Shown one piece after another: positions 14,792 to 22,142 of a stretch of 22,142 nt of DNA. A program made the position numbers and the translations under genes. Position 1 is the first letter of the stretch, and each line of letters opens with the position of its first letter. The notes beneath the pieces are model-generated. The model saw only the letters and a list, made by a program, of their open reading frames with translations, did not search any database and was not told the origin of the DNA. Origin of the DNA: a virus; IMG/VR virus record IMGVR_UViG_3300006919_000526, positions 1 to 22,142 of that record, one strand, 5' to 3'.

Positions 14792-15463
14792 ATGGCAGTA
14801 GCACCATTAAATAAATTTATAACTGTAGCAGTACCGGTTGCACCTGGAATTAATACTGTATATACAACTCCTGTTGGTGTAAGTGCTATTGTATTATATG
14901 CCGGAGTTTCAAATGTTGGTTTAGGAACGACTACTTCATATCCAACAGTAACGTTTACGCACCAAAGAAAATCCACGGGAACAAGAACATTTGGTAATAC
15001 CAGAGATACGAGAATTGTAAAAGATATTGAGGTGCTACCGAATGATACATTGTTTCTTATTGATGGAAGATTAGTCTTAGAAAGAACTGCTGCTGTATCG
15101 GATTCATTGACTATTATTAGTGATCAGCATGGTGTCAGAGATATTCAGGGTGTTGAATATCATGCTCCTAATGGGGTAACTACTGTAACTACCACAACTC
15201 CTCATGGATTCCAAGTTGGTGATGAGATTACTATGGCAGATATTCAATTCACTTGTACGGGAGATGGATACGGAATAACCACAACGTTTTTCCCCTCACC
15301 ACAGAGAAGTTTTACTGTAGATGTATCAGATACTCCAACAACTTTTGAAGTAAATTCTGGTAAGAGTGTTGGCATTGCTCACAATCATGTTAGTGGAACA
15401 GGAAAAGTAGCACCCTTAAGATTGGAATTAACCCTTAGTATTCTTGAAAATAGTCTTGCATAA
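14792..15463 (+). CDS. Virion-associated protein of unknown function (fibre/baseplate accessory)
   Basis: The 223-aa product is entirely beta-like in composition. It starts MAVAPLNKFITVAVPVAPGI followed by NTVYTTPVGVSAIVLYAGVS, a pattern seen in small phage structural proteins that coat or link to other virion components. The second half carries YHAPNGVTTVTTTTPHGFQV, GDEITMADIQFTCTGDGYGI and a proline-serine FFPSPQRSFTVDV, ending with VGIAHNHVSGTGKV and a final strand ELTLSILENSLA. I recall the GVTTVTT-x-HGF-x-GD-FTC block from other cyanophage virion proteins, but no function is known to me. It sits between two large adhesin-like genes, 1 base after one and 2 bases before the other. It might therefore be a connector for the long fibre. 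Confidence 0.7.
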   Translation: MAVAPLNKFITVAVPVAPGINTVYTTPVGVSAIVLYAGVSNVGLGTTTSYPTVTFTHQRKSTGTRTFGNTRDTRIVKDIEVLPNDTLFLIDGRLVLERTAAVSDSLTIISDQHGVRDIQGVEYHAPNGVTTVTTTTPHGFQVGDEITMADIQFTCTGDGYGITTTFFPSPQRSFTVDVSDTPTTFEVNSGKSVGIAHNHVSGTGKVAPLRLELTLSILENSLA

Positions 15464-15465
15464 CA

Positions 15466-18400
15466 ATGGCAAAATATTTAAGCGGAAGAGTAAAAAGAAA
15501 AGAACAATCCAAAGTAGCAATTTCTACGGATCGCTACCGTTATCTTGGACTTAATGAAACTGAACCAAATTTAGGTGATCCTCTTTCCGGGACATTTCAA
15601 GACACTCCACCTGCTGGTACAAGATATCAAATAGTTTCCGTTGAAGGATATCCTGGAGAAAGATATTGGATTCCTGTTGAGGGTGGAATCATTCCAGGAT
15701 CTATTACTGTCTATGATGAATCTACTAAACTTGTTGGTAATATTAGTAGTATAACTCAACTCAATTTTATTGGTGCTGCTATAACTGCAACATCAGATTC
15801 ATTTAAAGAAACAACATTAACTTTAAGTGGCAATCATAGTTTTTCTGTTGGTTTAGGTATTACACAGGGTAACAATAATGTTACTGGTTTTGTAAAATAT
15901 TCTACAACAACAGTTGGATATGTTACTGTCACTAATGTTGAGGGATCGTTTGCTCAAAATGCAAGTGATGAAATTTATGAGGATGGAGTAACCACTGGAT
16001 TAACCGTAGATTCTTTATCTTCGATTATTGAGACTGGAGTTAAAGCAGACATAACTGTTTCTCCACAATTCTTTTCTGAAAATAAAGAATTAATATTTAA
16101 TGATAATGGGGAATTTAATGGTGCTAGTGTTTATTGGGATAAGTCTAATACACGATTAGGTATTAATAGTAGTGATCCTGCACATACTTTAGATGTTACA
16201 GGAGATATTGATGTAAGTGGTAGCATTAAAGTTGGAGCAACTATCTATGATAGTGATGGTGATCCAGGAACTGACGGGCAAATTCTTGCGAAGGGAGCAG
16301 GAAATCCTGGGACAATAGATTGGGTTCGTTTGGAATCTATTATTACTGGTGCTGGTGGAACAATTGGTAATATTCAGTTTCATGGCACTACTGGATTGGT
16401 TCAGGGTGATGATGAATTAAATTTCAATCCTTATAATGAGTTTATTGGTATTGGTACTAATGATCCGGCACAGAAGTTTCAAGTTGGAGTAGATGGAAAA
16501 AGATATACAACAAAGAAATTAACTTTAGATAGTGCTATAGGTGATAATTATAGTGCAGGAGATTTAGTTCAATTGAGAACGGCAGCTTCTCCATTTGGAC
16601 TGCAGGATATATTTGGAACTCTTGTATATGATGTGCCTTCTGCCGGAACAGCACTAACGGTTAGAAATAGTAATTACGAAACAAAAGGAACTCAATGGAG
16701 TTCTTTTACTGGTAATGGGTATAGAATATACTTTAATAACACTGTTTTAGCTACTGGCAGGTATATAACTTCTGTTGGAAATGATGCCACCATACCAGAA
16801 ACTACCTACGAGGGAGATGATGTCTTTGTAGTTACTAGCACTGGTGATGTTGGTATTGGCACAGTAAATCCAAGGACAAAGAGAGATTCTACGACAGTTA
16901 ATTTAGATGTTGCCGGTGATGTTTTATTTAAAGGTGATAATAACTATGATCTTCACTGGGACAAGAGTGCTTATAGTTTAATACTCGATGATAATGCCAA
17001 GTTTGCCGCAGGCACTGACTCTGATTTAGAAATATATCATAATGGCACTACTGGATATATTGAAAACAACACCGGACATTTTTATATTAGAAATGCTGGG
17101 TCAAATATTAATTCAGACATTTATATTCAGGCAAGAAGTGGAGAAAATAGTATTATTTGTAACGATGATGCTGGCATAGATCTTTATTATAATAATAGTA
17201 GAAAAGCATATACAGATATCAGTGGTTTTCGTATAGATGGTAGATTATATGTTGATCACAGCACATCAGAGTTTCATGGAGATGTAAGATTTGATGGAAA
17301 TACTGCTGGTCGTGATATTTACTTTGATGTGAGTGAAAACTCTTTATATGCTTATGATAATGCAGAATTTCGTGTAGGGACAACTGCCGACCTACGAATT
17401 TACCATGATTCTACACTCACCAAAACATATGTTGGGTTAGATTCTAGTGGTGGTAAGACATTAGACTTCGTTTCTTTTGATAATAATCTTGGCATAAGCA
17501 CTGCCATGAGAGTGACACATGTTAATAGTGGAGATAATTATAATACTTATGTAAATCTATACTATAATGGAGTTGAAAAATTAGAAGTAACGGAAAATGG
17601 TATTGATGTAACGGGTCATGTAGAAACCGATACATTAAATGTTTCTTCTGCATCAACTATTTCTAATATTAAGATTGGTGGTCTTGGTGGAAATCTTTCT
17701 AATACAATAGATACAACTTCTGGAAATTTAATTATTAATGCTCAAGGTGGTTCTAATACAATTGTTACTGATAGCGAACTGCAAATTAATAGTACTGAAC
17801 CAACCACTGGTAATAATGATGGTGCTTTAATTGTTGCTGGTGGTGTTCATATCAGAAGTGATTTGATATTATGTAATGATCCTGATATCGTGGATACTAT
17901 TGACCCCGTTAAAGTTGGTATTGCAACAAGAACTCCTGTTGATAGACTTCAAATAGGATCACGGAACGAATTTATACCAGTTGTAAATACAAATACTGGA
18001 GATCTTGCTGCTCCTGTTGGTGGTTTGGGTACCAATGAAATTACTGGAATCACAATATCTGGATCTGGTATTGTATTGGGACAAGAAGTAAAATCTGGAT
18101 TCCATACAGTTGGCACGAAGATTTCAAATATTGTTGGAAATACAATTATTGTTGATACTTATGCAACTAATACTGTAGCACAAACTAATGTTCCTATTAC
18201 TTTTGGTATAAGAAATGATAGTGCTGTTATTGCTATTGGACAAACCGGTTCTGTTGGAATAGGCACTACAAGTGCCGAAGCAAAATTAGATGTTCGTGGT
18301 AATTTACAAGTTACTGGAATTGCATCAGTCAGTGAAACTATAAAAGTTGGTGCGGCTGTAACGATTTCATCAAGTGGAGATACATTCATATCTGGTATCA

Positions 18401-21400
18401 CATCTGTAGGCACTGGTGTGACCATTACTCCATCTAATGGAGGTATTGCCGTCACCGGAATTATAACAGCAACTGGTGGATTTATTGGCACAGTTAATAG
18501 TAGTGATATTGTTGGTGATATAACAGCAACTAATATTAATGTTACCGAAGAAAGTACTGATGCCGAGTGTAATATAGTTTTTGTAACCGCATCTAATGGA
18601 ATTCTTCCACCAAAAACTAATGCCAACTTAACTTATGATTCAAGTACTGGAAAATTGCAATCTGCTAGTTTTGAGGGTGATGGATCTTTACTGACTGGTG
18701 TTATTGGTGTAGGCACTGGCGTTGAACTTCAATCAAATGGAACTTCGGTTGGAGCTGCAGCAACAATTAATTTTAGTGGAGGATTTAATGTATTACTTTC
18801 TACTTCAAGTGGTGTTGCGACAGTAACTCCAACAGCAACGGATAGAAGTGTTTTCTCTCATTATTCTGATTATGCAAGTCATAGTGAAACATCAAATTAT
18901 GCATACGGTATTGTAGGTATTGCAAACACTTCTTACAATGAAGTAGGAATACTTACTGCAAATTCATCTTCTGCAGATAGTTTTGGATGGTCAGTAGCAA
19001 CCAGTGCTGATGGCAAGACTATTGTTGTTGGAGATCGCTTTGGTGATGGTAATGCAACAGATTCAGGCGCAGTTTATGTCTTTGATCGTGAAGGAAATAC
19101 CTATAGTCAAGTAGGTGTCTTGACAGGTTCTTATTCTACCGATAATTATGATAATTTTGGACAAGCAGTAGCAACCAGTGCCGATGGTAAGACCATTGTT
19201 GTTGGTGCTTTTGATGATGAAACTTCTGGCACTACTGGTTATGGTCTTGTTTATGTTTATGATCGTGTTGGAAATGACTTTAATGAAGTAGCAATTTTAA
19301 CTGGTTCTTATGCCACCGAATCTTTTGATTACTTTGGATGGTCAGTAGCAACCAGTGCCGATGGTAATACTATTATTGTTGGTGCTTATGGTGATGAAAC
19401 TTCTGGCACTACTGGTCATGGTCTTGTTTATGTTTATGATCGTGTTGGAAATGACTTTAATGAAGTAGCAATTTTAACAGCATCTGATCAAGGTGCAGGT
19501 GATTCTTTTGGACAGGATGTTGCATGTAGTGTTGATGGTAAGACTATTGTTGTTGGTGCTGGTGGTCATGACGATCTTTCGGGACATACATCTTCAGGCG
19601 CAGTTTATGTCTTTGATCGTGTTGGAGATGATTTTAATGAAGTAGGAATTTTAACAGCATTTGACAGTAATAATTACTACTTTTTTGGAAATGAAGTAGC
19701 AACTAGTGCTGATGGCAAAACTATTTTTGTTGGTAGAAGTTCTATTTCTGCTAATCAACCTGGTGCTGTTTATGTTTATGATCGTGTTGAAAATGACTTT
19801 AATCAAGTAGGAATTTTAACAGGTTTTTATGCCGATGATGATGATCAATTTGGGATCTCTGTGGCATGTAGTGCCGATGGTAAGACGATTATTGTAGGAG
19901 CTCAAAGTGATGAGTATCCTGGTTCTGGCAATGGTTCTGGTCTCGTTTATGTTTTTAATCGTCAGGGAAACAACTTTAATGAAGTAGGAATTCTCACCGG
20001 ATCTTATGCTTCTAATACTGGTGATTATTTTGGACATTCTGTAGCAACCAGTGCCGATGGTAAGACCATTATCGTTGGTGCTTACAATGATGAGATTAAT
20101 AGTGAACAAGGTCTTGTTTATGTTTTCGATCAAAATGTAAATACAAAATCACTTTTAAGGACTATAGATGAAAAAAATATAATTATAGAATCTAATTTAA
20201 CAGTAAAGGGTGATATTAAAGGAACTGCAGATAATGCCGATAGAAGTATTTTCTCTCATTATTCTGATTATGCAAGTCATAGTGAAACATCAAATGGATC
20301 TTATAATCTTGTAGGTATTGGATCAACTTATATTGAAGTAGGTGCTATAGAACTTGATAATCCTAACTCTAACGATGAATTTGGACACACAGTAGCAACC
20401 AGTGCTGATGGTAAGACCATTATCGTTGGTGCTCCCGATCATGATACTAATTCATTATCAAATGTAGGTGCAGTTTATGTCTTTGATCGTGAAGGAAATA
20501 CTTATAGTCAAGTAGGTTTCTTTACTGGTTCTTATGCTACCAGTAGCAGCGATTATTTTGGACAAGAAATTGCATGTAGTGCCGATGGTAAAACCATAGT
20601 TGTTGGCAACCAATATAGTGAATTACCAGGATCGGAGTCGAATAGTGGACTTGTTTATGTCTTTGATCGTGTTGGAAATGATTTTAATGAAGTCGGTATC
20701 TTAACCGGTTCTTATGCTTCTCAAAATAGTGATAATTTTGGATCGTCAGTAGCAACCAGTGCCGATGGTAAGACTATTGTTGTTGGTGCTCTTCTGGATG
20801 AGAAGGGTGTTGATAGTGTTGATGGCGGAGGTGTAGTTTATGTCTTTGATCGTGTTGGAAATGATTTTAATGAAGTAGGTATTCTAACAGTATCAAGTGG
20901 TGCATTTGTTTTTGATTATTTTGGATATTCTGTAGCAACCAGTGCCGATGGTAAGACTATTGCTGTTGGTGCGTATGGTGATGAAAGTGGCGTAACAGTA
21001 ACTGATGTAGGTGCAATTTATGTCTTTGATCGTGTTGGAAATGATTTTAATCAAGTAGGTATTCTAACAGCATCTTACGATACCGTGCGCTATGACTTTG
21101 GACGCGAAGTAGCAATCAGTGCCGATGGTAAGACTATTATTGGTAGTGCTTATTATGAGTCTGGGACCGGTGATCCTACTAAAGGCACTGTTCATGTCTT
21201 TGATCGTGTTGGAAATGATTTTAATGAAGTAGGTATTCTAACAGCAGGAACTGAATATGCTGATAATCATGATTATTTTGGATGGTCAGTTGCATGTAGT
21301 GCCGATGGTAAGACTATTTTTGTTGGTGCTCCCAATGATGAATATTCATCTACTTTTACTACTGGCATTGTTCATGTTTTTAATCGTCAGGGAAATAACT

Positions 21401-21996
21401 TTAATAAAGTAGGTATTATAACCGGTTCTTATGCTACTAATCTTGCTGATAAATTTGGATACGCAGTGGCATGTAGTGCAGATGGTAAGTCTGTTATTGC
21501 TTCTGCTCTCAATGATGAGATTGGAGGTACTAGTGCTGCCGGTGTCGTTTATGTCTTCGATCAAACAACAGTTGCCAGAGATGCAATTACGGCAACAGAT
21601 ACTGGTGTTTTAATTACCGGAGATCTCAATGTAACTGGTGATATTACTGCATTCTATACTTCTGATGAAAGATTAAAGGATAATATCACTCCAATTGATG
21701 ATCCTTTGGCAAAGGTAATATCAATTAGTGGTAACACATTCGATTGGAATCAAAATTCCAATAAGTCTGGTCATGATGTTGGTGTTATTGCACAAGAAAT
21801 AAAAGAAATTCTGCCAGAAGCTGTTACTGAAAGAGATAATGGGTATCTTGCGGTTGATTATTATAAAGTAATTCCTCTCCTAATTGAGGCAATCAAGGAA
21901 CTTTCTGAAGATAGAAATATCATAACTTCTAAAAACGGAGTTAAGTATCGTTTCGTTGTTGACGATGATGGAAACCTATCAACTGAGAAGGTCTAG
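15466..21996 (+). CDS. Giant tail fibre with two seven-repeat FG-GAP-like propellers and C-terminal S74 chaperone
   Basis: The 2176-aa product begins with a fibre anchor, MAKYLSGRVKRKEQSKVAIS, then YLGLNETEPNLGDPLSG and GYPGERYWIPVEGGIIPGSI. Residues about 220-1120 are fibre beta repeats with GIGTNDPAQKFQV, GDVGIGTVNPRTK, DLEIYHNGTTGYIENNTGHF and SVGIGTTSAEAKLDVRG. Residues 1159-1556 and 1624-2033 each contain seven repeats of about 57 aa of the FG-GAP_2 form: FGWSVATSADGKTIVVGA, a variable loop, GAVYVFDRVGNDFNEVGILT. Each array is preceded by an almost identical DR(S)(V/I)FSHYSDYASHSETSN linker. The C-terminus is a Peptidase_S74 intramolecular chaperone with SDERLKDNI (S2066, K2071) and GHDVGVIAQEIKEILPEAV, which in known fibres trimerises, folds the shaft and cuts itself off before the serine. 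The predicted released piece is 111 aa. Its role is most likely host recognition. Confidence 0.85.
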   Translation: MAKYLSGRVKRKEQSKVAISTDRYRYLGLNETEPNLGDPLSGTFQDTPPAGTRYQIVSVEGYPGERYWIPVEGGIIPGSITVYDESTKLVGNISSITQLNFIGAAITATSDSFKETTLTLSGNHSFSVGLGITQGNNNVTGFVKYSTTTVGYVTVTNVEGSFAQNASDEIYEDGVTTGLTVDSLSSIIETGVKADITVSPQFFSENKELIFNDNGEFNGASVYWDKSNTRLGINSSDPAHTLDVTGDIDVSGSIKVGATIYDSDGDPGTDGQILAKGAGNPGTIDWVRLESIITGAGGTIGNIQFHGTTGLVQGDDELNFNPYNEFIGIGTNDPAQKFQVGVDGKRYTTKKLTLDSAIGDNYSAGDLVQLRTAASPFGLQDIFGTLVYDVPSAGTALTVRNSNYETKGTQWSSFTGNGYRIYFNNTVLATGRYITSVGNDATIPETTYEGDDVFVVTSTGDVGIGTVNPRTKRDSTTVNLDVAGDVLFKGDNNYDLHWDKSAYSLILDDNAKFAAGTDSDLEIYHNGTTGYIENNTGHFYIRNAGSNINSDIYIQARSGENSIICNDDAGIDLYYNNSRKAYTDISGFRIDGRLYVDHSTSEFHGDVRFDGNTAGRDIYFDVSENSLYAYDNAEFRVGTTADLRIYHDSTLTKTYVGLDSSGGKTLDFVSFDNNLGISTAMRVTHVNSGDNYNTYVNLYYNGVEKLEVTENGIDVTGHVETDTLNVSSASTISNIKIGGLGGNLSNTIDTTSGNLIINAQGGSNTIVTDSELQINSTEPTTGNNDGALIVAGGVHIRSDLILCNDPDIVDTIDPVKVGIATRTPVDRLQIGSRNEFIPVVNTNTGDLAAPVGGLGTNEITGITISGSGIVLGQEVKSGFHTVGTKISNIVGNTIIVDTYATNTVAQTNVPITFGIRNDSAVIAIGQTGSVGIGTTSAEAKLDVRGNLQVTGIASVSETIKVGAAVTISSSGDTFISGITSVGTGVTITPSNGGIAVTGIITATGGFIGTVNSSDIVGDITATNINVTEESTDAECNIVFVTASNGILPPKTNANLTYDSSTGKLQSASFEGDGSLLTGVIGVGTGVELQSNGTSVGAAATINFSGGFNVLLSTSSGVATVTPTATDRSVFSHYSDYASHSETSNYAYGIVGIANTSYNEVGILTANSSSADSFGWSVATSADGKTIVVGDRFGDGNATDSGAVYVFDREGNTYSQVGVLTGSYSTDNYDNFGQAVATSADGKTIVVGAFDDETSGTTGYGLVYVYDRVGNDFNEVAILTGSYATESFDYFGWSVATSADGNTIIVGAYGDETSGTTGHGLVYVYDRVGNDFNEVAILTASDQGAGDSFGQDVACSVDGKTIVVGAGGHDDLSGHTSSGAVYVFDRVGDDFNEVGILTAFDSNNYYFFGNEVATSADGKTIFVGRSSISANQPGAVYVYDRVENDFNQVGILTGFYADDDDQFGISVACSADGKTIIVGAQSDEYPGSGNGSGLVYVFNRQGNNFNEVGILTGSYASNTGDYFGHSVATSADGKTIIVGAYNDEINSEQGLVYVFDQNVNTKSLLRTIDEKNIIIESNLTVKGDIKGTADNADRSIFSHYSDYASHSETSNGSYNLVGIGSTYIEVGAIELDNPNSNDEFGHTVATSADGKTIIVGAPDHDTNSLSNVGAVYVFDREGNTYSQVGFFTGSYATSSSDYFGQEIACSADGKTIVVGNQYSELPGSESNSGLVYVFDRVGNDFNEVGILTGSYASQNSDNFGSSVATSADGKTIVVGALLDEKGVDSVDGGGVVYVFDRVGNDFNEVGILTVSSGAFVFDYFGYSVATSADGKTIAVGAYGDESGVTVTDVGAIYVFDRVGNDFNQVGILTASYDTVRYDFGREVAISADGKTIIGSAYYESGTGDPTKGTVHVFDRVGNDFNEVGILTAGTEYADNHDYFGWSVACSADGKTIFVGAPNDEYSSTFTTGIVHVFNRQGNNFNKVGIITGSYATNLADKFGYAVACSADGKSVIASALNDEIGGTSAAGVVYVFDQTTVARDAITATDTGVLITGDLNVTGDITAFYTSDERLKDNITPIDDPLAKVISISGNTFDWNQNSNKSGHDVGVIAQEIKEILPEAVTERDNGYLAVDYYKVIPLLIEAIKELSEDRNIITSKNGVKYRFVVDDDGNLSTEKV
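18841..18897 (+). repeat. 57-bp linker repeat, copy 1
   Basis: It encodes DRSVFSHYSDYASHSETSN immediately before the first propeller array. The copy at 20239-20295 differs by one base (G to A, Val to Ile). The distance between copies is 1398 bases (466 codons), which equals one propeller plus its lead-in. Confidence 0.95.
19216..19301 (+). repeat. 86-bp near-identical blade repeat, copy 1
   Basis: These 86 bases (DETSGTTGYGLVYVYDRVGN and onward) recur at 19393-19478 with one mismatch (T to C, Tyr to His), offset by 177 bases (59 codons, one blade). This indicates a recent duplication or conversion between blades 2 and 3 of the first array. Confidence 0.9.
19393..19478 (+). repeat. 86-bp near-identical blade repeat, copy 2
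   Basis: This is the second copy of the 86-bp segment at 19216-19301, one mismatch apart, located in blade 3 of the first array and running into blade 4. Confidence 0.9.
20239..20295 (+). repeat. 57-bp linker repeat, copy 2
   Basis: This is the second copy of the linker, leading into the second propeller array, with a single base difference from 18841-18897. It marks the left end of the duplicated unit. Confidence 0.95.
20335..21564 (+). repeat. Second array of seven FG-GAP-like blades
   Basis: Seven consecutive repeats are FGHTVATSADGKT, FGQEIACSADGKT, FGSSVATSADGKT, FGYSVATSADGKT, FGREVAISADGKT, FGWSVACSADGKT and FGYAVACSADGKS, the last again ending VYVFDQ. Blade 1 (DREGNTYSQ), blade 6 (NRQGNNFN) and blade 7 (VFDQ) match the same positions of the first array, so the whole propeller was copied rather than individual blades added. 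Confidence 0.85.
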
Positions 21997-22023
21997 GACA
22001 CTCACCCGACTGGCACACACCCC

Positions 22024-22052
22024 TTGACCACCCGGTCCAGATGCCCTATAAT
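22024..22052 (+). promoter_or_regulatory. Sigma70-type promoter upstream of the right-edge gene
   Basis: TTGACC (22024-22029) and a perfect TATAAT (22047-22052) are separated by the ideal 17 bases. This differs clearly from the late boxes elsewhere in the window and fits an early promoter read by the host polymerase. A short inverted repeat, GACC-ACCC-GGTC (22026-22037), overlaps the -35 element. The expected start is around 22059, giving a leader of about 17 bases. Confidence 0.85.
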
Positions 22053-22075
22053 ATGGGGGTAATCAACGGAACAGC

Positions 22076-22142
22076 ATGAACGAGTACGTCAAAGGCATCG
22101 TGATCGACATTTGCTCTCGCTCTTTCCTTCTGCTCAGCAGCG
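22076..22142 (+). CDS. Start of a GC-richer gene of unknown function (partial)
   Basis: ATG at 22076 opens a frame that runs off the right edge, reading MNEYVKGIVIDICSRSFLLL and two serines. A strand (KGIVIDI) followed by SRSFLL is too little to identify a family. The codons (AAC, GAG, TAC, GTC, GGC, ATC, GAC) are GC-rich at third positions, unlike the structural genes. The sigma70-type promoter just upstream suggests early expression. A purine patch (ACGGAACAG) lies just before the ATG. Confidence 0.6.
   Translation, partial: MNEYVKGIVIDICSRSFLLLSS

Larger units (their letters stand above)
18940..20133 (+). repeat. First array of seven FG-GAP-like blades
   Basis: Seven consecutive repeats are counted by their A(T/C)S-x-DG-x-T cores: FGWSVATSADGKT, FGQAVATSADGKT, FGWSVATSADGNT, FGQDVACSVDGKT, FGNEVATSADGKT, FGISVACSADGKT, FGHSVATSADGKT. 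The first six blades end in (D/N)R-x-x-(N/D)-x-(F/Y)-(N/S)-(E/Q), while the seventh ends abruptly in VYVFDQ. Seven is the blade number of integrin-type FG-GAP propellers. Confidence 0.85.

Noticed and set aside
18159-18626. 155-aa minus-strand frame rich in V, P and T within the fibre gene
   Set aside because: It is a mirror of the regular beta repeats on the coding strand, with no start context or promoter.
19816-20133. Minus-strand frames over the propeller repeats (also 21346-21564)
   Set aside because: They repeat with the blades themselves (both contain TIGTxCxR or TICTTCHC-type segments), so they are shadows of the repeat unit.
18940-21564. CRISPR array or other non-coding repeat array
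   Set aside because: The regularly spaced repeats are in-frame protein blades of about 57 codons with degenerate copies, not short palindromic repeats with unique spacers.
1-22142. tRNA genes, integrase or attachment sites, transposases
   Set aside because: No cloverleaf-like segment, recombinase motif or insertion-sequence end was recognised on either strand.

Overview
This window looks like part of the genome of a T4-like marine myovirus, most likely a cyanophage of Synechococcus or Prochlorococcus. It is the tail, baseplate and fibre region. The evidence is recognisable homologues of T4 baseplate and head-completion proteins (gp53, gp48, gp4, gp54-like, gp26, gp27 and a gp5-type OB fold), late-promoter boxes (CTAAATA / ATAAATA), very tight gene packing, and structural genes of a type I associate with T4-like cyanophages. 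These include a fibre starting MAKYLSGRVKR, a beta-helix protein, and GIGTTNP-type fibre motifs with a C-terminal S74 chaperone. Most of the window is AT-rich. The two ends are visibly richer in GC (about 44% in the first 150 bases and 54% in the last 146, counted by hand) and belong to neighbouring non-structural genes.

Layout: (1) Bases 1-151 are the acidic C-terminal tail of a plus-strand gene, possibly the gp32 single-strand DNA-binding protein, followed by a strong intrinsic terminator. (2) Bases 182-2847 are a minus-strand late operon, in transcription order gp4, a 124-aa protein of unknown function, gp48 and gp53. (3) A 41-bp divergent intergenic region at 2848-2888 carries two opposed CTAAATA boxes. 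(4) Bases 2889-11724 are the plus-strand tail tube/hub operon: gp54-like, gp26 with a candidate programmed -1 frameshift into a 62-codon gp51-position extension, a 589-aa tape-measure-like protein, a 503-aa protein with what appears to be a circularly permuted M23 peptidase, gp27, a stand-alone gp5-type OB-fold protein, a 496-aa structural protein and a stand-alone spike-like beta protein. (5) Bases 11728-21996 hold three receptor-facing structural proteins: a 1020-aa beta-helix protein, a 223-aa accessory protein and a 2176-aa fibre. The fibre has two complete seven-repeat FG-GAP-like arrays and an S74 autoprotease. (6) Bases 21997-22142 hold a sigma70-type promoter and the start of a GC-richer gene.

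How the parts work together: gp53 (wedge), gp48/gp54 (tube cap and initiator), gp27 plus the OB-fold protein (hub) and the beta spike would form the baseplate core and tail tip. gp26 and its frameshift product sit where T4 encodes the hub-assembly factors gp26 and gp51. Cell-wall penetration, done in T4 by the lysozyme domain inside gp5, appears here to be moved to the M23-like domain of the 503-aa protein. gp5 itself appears split into an OB protein and a spike protein. The long fibre with twin propellers is the best candidate for receptor binding.

I found no tRNA, CRISPR array, insertion sequence or attachment site. No stretch over 300 bases lacks a gene.
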